Source: Gautieria morchelliformis
Lineage: Eukaryota > Basidiomycota > Agaricomycetes > Gomphales > Gomphaceae
NCBI GenBank assembly: GCA_015179125.1
Contig: WHVA01000036.1
Coordinates: forward strand, 124,001-188,000
DNA: 64,000 nucleotides
Reading direction: 5' to 3'
Position numbers and translations under genes: made by a program. The notes under the pieces are model-generated. The model was given only the letters and a program-made list of their open reading frames with translations. It made no database searches and was not told the origin of the DNA. Positions within the stretch are counted from its first letter, which is position 1; each line of letters begins with the position of its first letter. This document shows positions 1 through 9,392 of the stretch, in pieces.

Positions 1-1
1 C

Positions 2-481
2 TGTCAGGGGACACCCTGTTTTCCATTTCCAGTTCCGACACCACACCCAGTTCCGACTCCATTTCCGACTCCGCTTCCGGTTCCGATTTCATCTCCGCAT
101 CCGCTTTCGGGAACGATTCCGCTTCTGGGAGAACTTCCACCAGTTCCGTTCGCCTTGCCAGTTCCACTCCAATTTCCGACTTCCGCCCCGGAACAGTGTC
201 GGAAATCAAGCGACTCGCATAATAGGTGGCATCAAGGGTCGATCAAGGGTCAGGGGGATGCAGGGTTGATGGCGGGTGCCAAGCGTTGTCCCTGGCTGCG
301 CAGCGTAGTATAATACGGGCTCGCTGACATTGGGGGTCCTTAGACTTTTCTCTTTGGATTTCCCCTTGTCAGGTGAGAACCCCCTCTCTTGTATGCTCTG
401 TTCATTTATACATACTTTGGATTTCCCCTTGTCAGTTGTGTGGTAGTGTGATCTCCACGACTAGCCAGGGTTGCCCTTACA
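2..481 (+). mobile_element. LTR-like repeat family A, near-complete copy
   Basis: A 480-bp unit begins TGTCAGGGG and ends TTGCCCTTACA, so it has TG...CA termini. Its first half is made of degenerate TTCCGACTCC-type runs; its second half carries the family hallmark CTTAGACTTTTCTCTTTGG. The same unit recurs, whole or in pieces and in both orientations, near 13.6, 15.3, 16.1-16.8, 18.0-18.4, 20.4 and 24.0-25.7 kb. This copy still has many CpGs, unlike those at 13-26 kb, so it is probably younger. It abuts a partial LTR of another family at 482, probably as an insertion into it, but the left flank lies outside the window and a target-site duplication cannot be checked. It could be a solo LTR or a MITE; I favour LTR. 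Confidence 0.6.
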
Positions 482-926
482 ACCCCATTGTTCCGCATTA
501 GTTACTTGCCCCGTATGTCTATCTGATTCCCGCACTCTCCGGAACTTGCTTAGTATCATACCATTACCTATTGTTTCTGCTCTTTGTATAAAACCCCCTC
601 ATGTATGTCTCTGTTTCTGCAATCAGATAATTGACTTCGATACGTGATTCCCTTCGCACTGTCTCCTGTTCTTAGCACAGCGAGTTTTGCTAGTCTTGTC
701 TCCCTCCGCTCTCGATCCCCTGTCCTCCGCCTCTTCCGCCTCCTCCGACCTTTGTTCTCCGACCCTCGCCCCTCGACCCTCAGTACCCTGTTCTTCCTTC
801 CGCCTTTTCCGATATCTGCAAGTCAATTCTGAAATACTTAGGACGGTAGTTCATCAGGGGCACAACACATAAGTTGAAGCCGTTGTCCTTTCCAGTTCCG
901 ACCTCCGGGAATTCCGATACATAACA
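482..926 (-). mobile_element. Partial LTR, family C (minus orientation)
   Basis: Read on the minus strand this stretch begins TGTTATGTATCGG at 926 and follows the complete family C LTR at 60481-61143 for about 440 bases, including the TTTTATACAAAG (TATA-like) segment. It stops at 482 where a family A unit begins, so the remainder of the LTR lies left of the window or was lost. It directly follows the protease-coding part of a gypsy element, meaning most of that element's pol gene is missing or the LTR inserted there. Confidence 0.65.
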
Positions 927-2042
927 CAGGACTGCCCAGGAGGGTAGTTCGGAATGTAATACTGCCCAGTACCCAGTCAATCAACGGATTGTACCGGGTG
1001 AGCCAGTTGTGTCCGAGAACTACCGAAACAGATGAATCAAGGGGGGGTGACATAAAAGTCTACGGAATGGGTGTGACCATCAGGGAAACGGATAGGTAAC
1101 TCTACAGCTTCAGTAATTACCAAATTTGTACTACCATCAAATAAACAGAGCAGGATCAGGTCTAGGGATTGGGTTTTGAGACTATTTCTACTTACCAAAA
1201 CTGATTCAATAAAACAATGAGTAGAACCGGAATCTACTAGAGCTTTAAACCTTTGGTTGGGGACAAGAGACGAGGATAAACTAACTACAAGTGAATTCGG
1301 AGAACAGAGACCAGAAGCATTGATTCTCACCTCCCCTAGTGTGCAAGCCGAGTCAATGTGACCCTCAGTATGCGCAGAGGCCGGAGGGCCGCTGACTATT
1401 TTTTTGCACCCGAAGCCAAGCTATCGGCTTTGTCGTCGGATGTCTTCCTGTCAGAAGCCGTGGCTGCCTGGGCTAACATGGCTTTTGGACATTCTTTCGC
1501 ACAGTGGCCACTCTGCGCACATACTAAGCAGAGGTTGTTATCCATGCGGCATTGGCGTTCTGCAGGCATGAGTTTGCCGTCCTTGCCAAGTCTGTCCGGT
1601 TCGGGTTTTTTCTGACCCTCGGACTGATTATTCCCTTTCGGCTTTTCCTTGCCTTTGCCTTGGTTATTACCGGCATTAGCATTGGAGTTGCCGGAACCTT
1701 GACCTTGTTGTTGGTCATTGTTCTGGGAACCTTGGTTTTGGTTGGCCAACCTATCGTTCTTGGCGTCAGGTTTGGGAGTGGAATGAGTCTCACGAGAGAG
1801 TTCACCGTGATGTTCCCAATACCTCTGGTTGATTTTCTGAATGAGGTCTCAGAGGTTGTCAAGGGTTCAGGGTTTGTTGAAATGCACCATCTCATCTTTG
1901 ATAATGTGAGCGGAACTGAGTGTCGGGAGTTGGAACTGCATGGTCGTAACATCAATGTGAGCCACGCGCTCGTGAGTGACACCAGCGTCGCAGGCCAGAC
2001 ACCACGCGATCTCAGTGAGCAGGATGTCCGGGCCAGCCTGAC
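927..2042 (-). pseudogene. Ty3/gypsy gag-protease remnant
   Basis: On the minus strand the Gag C-terminus (1749-1396) is Gln/Asn-rich and carries a CX2CX4HX4C zinc knuckle (CLVCAQSGHCAKEC), used for genomic RNA binding. Downstream (1330-1037) is a retropepsin-type active site, VDSGSTHCF, and a second protease block with LGHNWLTRYNPLIDW (1020-950), a signature of Ty3/gypsy proteases. The frames are separated by stops. No reverse transcriptase follows, because an LTR of another family begins at 926. The rest of the Gag continues at 3049-3838 beyond an inserted solo LTR. A decayed, non-functional copy. Confidence 0.8.
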
Positions 2043-3043
2043 TGTCACGACCGGTTTATTTCTCCTACCGCGCTACCTCTATGTTCCCCCTCGTCACTCC
2101 CTAGCATCTTTGCCAGAGTTCGCCGCACCTACCGACCACTTCCCCTCTACGTCCACTCTACCCGCTGTTCGCCCCATTCTCCGAACCGCTATTCGCTGCT
2201 CGCGCATTTCGTCAGCAGGCACGCCATCGAATATGATCGATACCATTCACCCAGCATGATGGTTCATCATTAACCCCATCATCTTCTTAATCCAACCCCA
2301 TTGGGTGTTCGTATGGCCAAAGTGTGATCGCAGGACGTCTCTTCCATAGGCCGTGCGGGATCAACCCAGTAAATGAAGAGCCCGTGCAGGGTAGCATGTA
2401 TGCGGGTCCCAAGACATGGTTTTGTCCATAAGTGCCTTCGCTCCCTTTATTCTCCGTCGTTTCATGTTCGCATTCTCCCCTCACTCTATTGTATGTTCAT
2501 TCCATCTACTTAGTATCATGACTGCGCGCCCCTATCCAACCCTGACTCACAACGGCCTCTTTCCTATTCGCTGATACCTTACGAGCATTCGATATAAGTA
2601 GTTTACATTCGCATGTATATTCCCCAGTTCAATTATCATACGTCGTTCATCTTGTGCAGCTTTGACCTCGCCGTGGTCATCGTCTTAAGCCTTCTCTTGG
2701 AGATTTCCATCTTCGACTAGCAGAGGACTAGGCATCACTGGTGAGTTCTCATACTTCATCTTCGTTACCTTAGCCTTCGAACCATTTTCTGTGCTGTTGG
2801 CGAAGGGATTGTCGAGACTTAGACAGCCCTTCCGTGAGACCTTGCACGTTACATCGTCAAGAGCCATGGGCTATTTCGCTATGACTGTAGATAGGGGGAG
2901 CCCCGTTCAGGCAATCCTCTTACTTTGTGAACATTCATTGGTTCACCTATTCGCCAAATGGCATACTTATTCACACAAGTTATTCGGGCATTCGCGGTGT
3001 TTACTAATACACGATATTAACGCCTGAAAACCAATCTTGACAC
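2043..3043 (-). mobile_element. Solo LTR, family B, with perfect 5-bp target-site duplication
   Basis: A 1001-bp unit in minus orientation starts TGTCACGACC and ends CCAATCTTGACA. It is flanked on both sides by CTGAC (2038-2042 and 3044-3048), a 5-bp target-site duplication as made by LTR-retrotransposon integrases. No internal domain is present, so it is a solo LTR left by LTR-LTR recombination. Related copies lie at 21769, 22625, 24622, 53453 and 54969. It interrupts an older gag-like gene. CpGs are largely retained. Confidence 0.85.
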
Positions 3044-3048
3044 TGACC

Positions 3049-3838
3049 TCTTATGGGATAGACCCATGATCAACAGCTGGAGGCTGGTCCTCTGCGGCAT
3101 CAGACACTCCCGAGCATTGACAAAGCTCGACCATTGGTTGGTCAAGCCAAATAAGTCGAAGAGCCTCGACTTGAGGGGTGATGTGACCTCTTTGGTTCAG
3201 GGCACGAGAGCCTTCAACCACATCCAGATGTCCATGTCTGTGAGGTTGAGGCTCCCATCCACGTTGTCACGGATGGCCAAGGGTATTCCTTCCAGGTTGT
3301 GGATCCAACCCTTCAGGATGGCCACGATATCGAGCGGGGTACCACTTGCTATCACAAAACAATCCCGTTTAGGATTGCGAGCGCATTGCTGGTGCTCGAT
3401 GTGCTTGAGCACGCCAATCATCTCGTGTGTGCGCAGATACTGCAGTGTGTCCTTCACGTGCAGCCAGAGCTTGATGAAGTGTGTGTCATCGAGCAGGCAG
3501 ACGTCATACCACTGCATACGTCGCTGCGGTGCCTTTCCTATGGGACATGGTAGGAAGCCTGTCTCGGAGATCGGCGGGTCTCCGAGTGGTATGATCTCCC
3601 CTTCCCCTGGGTAGGGAAGGTGAACTGGCCCTGCTACTGGCAGCAGGTCCACGTGCGGGCCAATGTACTGGGCCTCGACCAGTGCTACCTGCTGTTGCAA
3701 GGCAGGGTCATTGATGTGTGGGACGGTGACGCCGCTAGGTACATGCTGATAATGCATTCCTTCGCAATGGCTAGGCCATTGTACGTGTTGGGGGTGCTGT
3801 GCAACTGTGTGGGAACCCTTGCTGATGAAAAACCTCAT
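3049..3838 (-). pseudogene. Gag-like ORF of a non-autonomous or gypsy-type element (family D)
   Basis: A minus-strand open frame of about 213 codons (3838-3197) ends in GWIHNLEGIPLAIRDNVDG followed by WMWLKALVP. The same block, GW(L/I)xNxEGIPxAI then MWLRRLAP, occurs at 61530-61640 in another TE, so this is a repeated transposon protein. It was contiguous with the gag remnant at 927-2042 before the family B LTR inserted, as the CTGAC duplication shows. I do not recognise a named domain; a Gag or Gag-like role is inferred from position only. Confidence 0.5.
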
Positions 3839-6103
3839 GAAAAAAGGATTAAAATTGCTTTAAAACCCTGTTTTCCCAGCTGACAGTAGCAAATATACAT
3901 GGCTATTATTGGGAAATCACTGTTCAAATATTCCTTGATTTTCTTCTTATTCTTTCACCATTTAATTTGACTTCCCTGGCTCAAAAGGCATTTATTCTGT
4001 CAGGCAGAGTTATGAACCCATGCACATCCACAACTCTGCCACAGCCGCTCAATTTCAAACTCTGACTGGAGCTATGCATGAACCGCGAATTTGGAGTTGC
4101 AGGCACTCAAACACCTACAACTCCGGCACCTTGGCTCATTCAAACTCAGCCACTGAGACTGAATGCATCCTCTGTTGCTTACACAAGCCTGTGCACATAA
4201 ATATAGTTCAAACCCATCTGGATTTCCAATTATTTGCTTGCATGAATCCTGCTACTGATGAGCCACATCGCCACGCGTCACTTATATTTCCTCCTGTCAA
4301 ACCCTGCATTTTCCGCCGAGGAACAGATGTCTCTGCTCGCCTGGTCCGAGATCACACTCTGGGAGTGACTGTGGGTACAATTCCAAACCTGTCGTTCGGG
4401 AGGAAACTCCTCGTACTGCCCCTTGTGATCGATCGAGATCTTAACCCAGCTCTGAGCCACTTCCAGGAGGTGCCACCAAGTGAATTATCATCACTGGAGC
4501 CTGAAACGAGAAAATACCTCTCACAGCCAGTACGTCTCAAGCGACGCAGTGTTTTCGCCATGATGTAGTCAACTCGGAAGGCCGTTAAACATGTTCAATT
4601 CGGCAGCAAATGAAGAGCTCGACTCAAACTCCGCCAACCTTGATCATCTCGTCTCGACCGCATGCATCACTAATGATCAAGACTTATTATTTAGGATCAA
4701 CATCTGTTCACTCCAGGCATTCTGGCATACTATTTAGGGACTCGATCAAGGTTGAGTGTGATAGTCTGCGCCCAAACTTAGGTGACGACCTGCTCCATTT
4801 AAACATATGTGCGATCCCCTAAATAAACACAAAAATGATCAGCATGCGCTGCGCATGCAGGCCCATAATTAGTCCATTGCAGCAGCAGCGGTGAGTTCAA
4901 AATTCAATACTTATTCTTTTTCTTTCCCTTACAGTAAACCAACGTGGGGCCGAGATGCACTGCCATTCTTTCATATTCAGCTGGTGTCGGAATTTCTCAT
5001 TACGGGGCCTCATAGCCTTCATGAAATTTGGTGCGCTCGGACAAGTCTGACAACTTGTACAGCCCACTCCACTGATCATATTCCTAGGACCCAGAATTCG
5101 TTTGTAGTAGCCACAAATAGTCTCACTATCGATGCACCGTCACCTATGGCGATGTTACTCTAACACTCTCCTCTTGTCAAGATCTTCATAGTGAAGTCCA
5201 TGGCTCATGAACACGACGATACGCACCATCGACAATCGAGGTGTCTTATTCTTTTTGCTTCGGAGACTCTGTGCCACCTTCGCTGTGCAGCCGAGTGTGG
5301 CACCTCCAGGTGCTAGCCTACTGAGCCCCGGGCGGCACCATGGCTGTTGTTGATATCAGACGCCTGTAGTGACTTACTGTGAAAGATCGAGGTACGGCGA
5401 TCTTCTTTTCTCATTCTCACGGGTACTAACGCACATGATCATGTAGAAATGTTCCCTTGCTGTCCTGTGCTTGTGATAGATATCCTGCAGTCTAAATGCC
5501 AAAATCCTGTGGATCGCCGGCTCATACATTGTCAAAAGTGCTGGCATTGATTATGCTACAAAGGAAGGACTGCACCAAGAGGGTCTGCCGGCTTTCAGAA
5601 CGCAAACTTCGGCTAACCGTCAATCAGAGACATGGATCCGACCGATGAAAGCATCGAGGCGGCGCAAGGAGACTCAAACACTGTAGTTGAGGGCAGTCCT
5701 CGGTGTCATAACATACTGGACACTCGAGAAACGATCAGCAGTAGAGGTCACAGCGTTCTGATGGGTAGGCGTGGTAATATGTTAGCAGACGGCGTTCACA
5801 GCCCCCCTATCTTAGCGACCTTGAGGAGAAGTACTATAAGCACTATAAGTCTGAACGAACGAGTACTATTGTCCCGTGGTGAGTAATGCTCTTCTCCCAG
5901 GAACAATTGGAAAAATTTTTGTTGGTGCGTACCGCAACGCCGTTTTCAATCCTTTACTAATGGCACTGATGTTAACTTTTTTGGAAGTTGACCGGCATAC
6001 AATAAGTCGAGTCACTGATCGACGGTATATGGAATGGAATGTATATAGTGAACACTTCTCTTCCATCAAAATAATCTTCGGCTCAGCCATTATGGCTTCT
6101 GTT
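3839..6103. other. 2.3-kb stretch without a supportable gene
   Basis: Short open frames occur on both strands (the longest, 4020-4568 plus, 182 codons, has no recognisable motif and spans TE-like sequence). A textbook intron sequence (GTGAGT to a pyrimidine tract and CAG, 4891-4934) and an 84-codon frame at 5632-5886 hint at an unrecognised or decayed gene, but I could not link exons into a convincing protein. The segment 5886-6103 is the 3' flank of the oxidoreductase gene on the other strand. Confidence 0.4.
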
Positions 6104-7423
6104 TCACGGCGTTTCTGGAGGTCTGACAACTAGCTTAACCCCCGAAACTTTGTTTTCCGACATTCTCTTTAAACCAGCCTCAATACCCGCCAGGCCCCCA
6201 GGAAGGACCTCAACCGCATTAGGCTTTTAGACGAGGCCGTGTGAGCCATTCATAAATATTCCGGTACTGGTGCACTCACCTTGACTTTGCCTGCCTGGAG
6301 TAGATCCGGCAACTTGGAAAACAGGCTCCGACCAAGGTCGCGGTGGACGTGGGCCATGCCGAATGCAACGAATGCGGTTTTCCCGTCCTCGCCAGACTTG
6401 ATGGCTTCCTCCGCAGGAATCATGAGGATCAATGTCCCACCAGGTGCCAAGGCTTTCCACGCCGCCTCCTGCGTGCCTTCCGAGATGGCGTCGAATACAA
6501 TGCTTAGGGGTGTGGTAAAGATTTTCGCAGCCTCTGCAGCGACATCTGCCTTGCGATCAATAAAGTGCGTTGCGCCTAATGACTTGACTAGGCCGGAATT
6601 GTGCGCAGATGCGGTAACTGCGATGGGGGAAAACCCAGAGAGACTCGCCAATTGGATGGCTAGCGGTGAAACTCGGTAAACCAAGCCCATGAAGCAGTCA
6701 ATCATCAGGTCACGCACCGTATTGTCCGACAGAGGAGGAGCCGCCGAAGATAAGAATTCCCTGGCCTTTATATTTACCTTCGCCGGCTGGTTCCCAGGGC
6801 GGAGTCAATCCAGCTCCGTTTTGGCCAATGGGATTGTAGAAACTTATAGCTGCCGTGAAGATACCGAGTGGAATCGAGGCGGCTTGCTCAAAGGATATAT
6901 TGTCAGGGATCTGCAAAGCATAGTGTGAGGAGAGCGGATGGAATGAGAAGCCCTAGGACTACCTTTGCAGCAATCTCTGCTGGGACCGTGGTATACTCCT
7001 GGAAGCCGGCCTGCTCATTTATGGCTGGGGCGTGCTTATTCTGGAATGTAGCCTCATGGAAACTTGCTAAAGAGTTGAGTTTCAGAAACGGCGACTTGGA
7101 CAGCGGCACTTACACTCTGTCGCCTTTCTTGAAGGCCGTGACGCCTTCGCCAACCTGCTCGACCACACCGGCCACATCTACGCCGAGCAACGCTGGGTAC
7201 GTGTCTTGAAATACGCCATACTTCTGCGTCTTCCAATCCACAGGATTGAGAGCCGTCGCCATGACCTGCGCTGCTGTTTCAGACGACCCTCTCAAGAGCA
7301 GATAAGCGGTGGCTGCATTACTTTGACAAGAATGTCACCAGGCGCAGGCTTCGGTATGTCGATTTTTTGGACGGCGAAGGCCCCAAACTTCTCTAGCAGG
7401 ACACACGCTTTCTGTTGGGCCAT
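6104..7423 (-). CDS. Medium-chain dehydrogenase/reductase (zinc-independent enoyl/quinone reductase-like)
   Basis: Six exons on the minus strand (7423-7322, 7265-7114, 7062-6963, 6910-6718, 6659-6280, 6223-6104) join in frame to 348 aa, the usual size for the MDR superfamily. The N-terminal GroES-like domain contains NPVDWK and LGVDVAGVVEQVGEGV. The Rossmann fold has FGGSSSVGQYAIQLA, the dinucleotide-binding loop. The catalytic zinc ligands of alcohol dehydrogenases (a Cys after the N-terminal strand and the GHE histidine) are not seen, so it resembles the zinc-free quinone oxidoreductase and trans-enoyl-reductase (ToxD-like) branch, expected to use NADPH to reduce an activated double bond. 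The substrate cannot be told from sequence. No biosynthetic cluster surrounds it. The start was chosen at MAQQKACVLLEKFG, the normal N-terminus of this family. Introns are 51-58 nt, all GT-AG. Confidence 0.88.
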
Positions 7424-8046
7424 GGTGATAACGGGTGTTGGACTACATGCAGAACGAGAACCTTCTTAAATAGCATCATACCCACGGCCCGTGGGTCAGC
7501 GCCCAGCTCGCGTACAAAGTCTGAGTCATCGCAAGCTCGAGAAAGGCACGAGAAGCAGTGCACTGAAGCAGGCTTATCAAGCGTTGGGCCAATCAAATTC
7601 TAATTTATGCAACGAACCTAACCTAATACGATCATTGATCATGTGTGACGGGGAAGACCCTGCGGCAGCGTCACAGGGTACACCGTGACAGTGCTTCTGA
7701 ATCAACTTAAGAGCATACTGAGTCAAGCTGTCTGGCGCCACTGAACAAACGGTCCTATTACTGTAATTAGTATGTTCGTTTTTACAGATATATTTTGAAC
7801 AAGTGTACGTCCGCACAAAGTTTCCCAATCTTGCGCAAAGCCTTGGATCATCCGTGTCCCACAGATACATTGTAATACTTCCAACCTTGCGCATGACTAC
7901 ACGGAGACTCCAGTCACGTACGTCCTACAAACTCTGAAAATCACACCGAGCATAATTTGTCAGAGGTGTCTAAACTGGATTTTTCAAGGACTTGACAATG
8001 TCCCTCTCACCCAGACTAAGAACACGGCTAGCGCTACACGGTACAT
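7424..8046. other. Intergenic region between oxidoreductase and BAP31-like gene
   Basis: This holds the 5' flank of the oxidoreductase and the 3' flank of the BAP31-like gene, both on the minus strand. Short frames (e.g. 7577-7894) lack motifs. I see no RNA gene or repeat. Confidence 0.5.
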
Positions 8047-9137
8047 TCAATCTATACGTTTGTCGGAAACCGCACCAGTGGCCTTGTTGAATTCCGTGGC
8101 CAGCCTGTCGTACTCCGCGGCTTGTTGCGAGGACTGCTTTTTAAGCGTTTCTGAGGAGACAGACAGCCGCCAGCAGGTGAGTCTCGTGGACTGGGAAGCC
8201 TGAACTTAATTTTAAATCAAAACCCACCGAAATCGCGTTCTTTCGCTTCCGCGCTCGCCAGCTTTGTTTTGAGCTCCGCGATCACTTTCGACTGGTCGCT
8301 GCTGGCCATATCTTTTCGCGACTGTGACGAGGTCTGCACAAAAAATGAATCGTACATCGGGAACGCATACGAGGTTGCGCGGGGATGGATACTCACCGCT
8401 TGTTTCAGCTTGGCATATTCGCCTTGGGTGTGGATCAGGTCAAGAATGATGTAGAACGTGCGCGTCAGAATCAGGGAGAGGAAGAGACAGAAGCCTGTGA
8501 GGTAGGTATTTCGTTGTGCACTGGAGGCGCCGGCGTCAGCTTTTCGTGCGCAGCGGGTAGAAAGAGCGCCAGAAGACAGACTAGAATTTCCGAGCGGCGA
8601 AGTTGGTTTCGGTGCGCACGTCCTGGATGCCGTGGCCTCCGGATTTCGCCATCTCCGTCTCTGCGGTGACGCGAAACATTCGTTGGGCCGCGTCTATAAT
8701 AGGAAAGAAAAAAAAAAACAAAAAAAAAAACAGGTCAGATACTGCGGTCGGTGTCCAGCTGCTACGCGACTCGCCTACGAAGAGGACACCAACGAAGCTG
8801 GGGGTTTGGGGTAGGAGCTGAATCACGGGTCGATAATCGACTGCGGGACATACATGAAAGATATTTTGAGGCCATAGGCGATTTTCGCCACGATGGGGCT
8901 CTCGCTGAGGAACGTGAAGAGTCGCTTGCGAATGGCATATGGCAGAGGGGCCACAATAATACAGAACGTGACCATCTAGACGCAGGCACTCGTATTAGCA
9001 TTATTCGCGAGCCCGCAGTGGCAGACGTGCCTCTGCACTGAGCAGCATGAAGGTGAGCGAGTAGCTGGCGAAACAGAAGGCATGAGCAGCGCGACCCGAC
9101 ACAGAGACAACTACCGATTCACGGACTAGATGGTCAT
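8047..9137 (-). CDS. BAP31/Yet family endoplasmic reticulum membrane protein
   Basis: Eight exons (9137-9127, 9064-9031, 8975-8854, 8797-8775, 8693-8582, 8520-8397, 8333-8228, 8150-8047) join in frame to 211 aa, the family's usual length. The N-terminus MTIYYSLTFMLLSAE, then PLPYAIRKRLF, AQRMFRV, VRTETNFAARKFYAQRNTYL and FLSLILTRTFYIILDL are the conserved blocks of yeast Yet1/Yet3 and animal BAP31. Three hydrophobic segments (about residues 1-23, 45-63, 105-127) span the ER membrane; the C-terminal 70 residues form a coiled coil (KTKLASAEAKERDFETLKKQ). These proteins act in ER export and quality control of membrane proteins. Exon 1 is only 11 nt. Two introns (8976-9030 and 8694-8774) need GC rather than GT donors to keep the conserved sequence in frame. 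It shares a 255-bp divergent promoter with UBP6. Confidence 0.93.
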
Positions 9138-9392
9138 GTTGGGCAGGGAATTTATTCGGGATGGCAGAGGAGATGCAAGCGTAGTTAGTTACAAGCGACG
9201 TGTTCCACAGCAGGCACTGTGACGACGTGTGTGACAACAAAGGTGACGTCACGTCACGGCGCCGGCTGAGCTCGAAAAAACAATCGCTTGCGCTGACGCG
9301 TCTTCAGCGCTCAGCCATTGGGGTACGTACCCTCCTTCTCTTTTAACTCCACCCACATCCACCTCCCTCCTTCCCATACCCATATACTCGTG
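9138..9392. promoter_or_regulatory. Divergent promoter with CRE/UPR-type palindrome (BAP31-like / UBP6)
   Basis: The 255 bp between the two start codons contain TGACGTCA (9244-9251), a perfect ATF/CREB-type palindrome, followed at once by a further CGTCA (9252-9256). Read on the minus strand this is GTGACGTGACGTCAC, so the TGACGTG core bound by XBP1/ATF6-type bZIP factors is also present. That would suit an ER protein and a proteasome deubiquitinase, but factor binding is inference. A run of TATACTC lies just upstream of the UBP6 start. Confidence 0.55.

Noticed and set aside
3066..3614. Plus-strand frame of 182 codons
   Set aside because: It is antisense to the family D Gag-like frame, which has a homologue at 61.5 kb.
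4020..4568. 182-codon plus-strand frame
   Set aside because: No motif, no splice partners, composition like non-coding repeat DNA, and conflicting frames of similar quality on the minus strand.
5632..6133. Two-exon gene joined by a 22-nt intron at 5879-5900
   Set aside because: The intron would be too short for a basidiomycete, and neither part has a recognisable domain. It overlaps the 3' end of the oxidoreductase gene.
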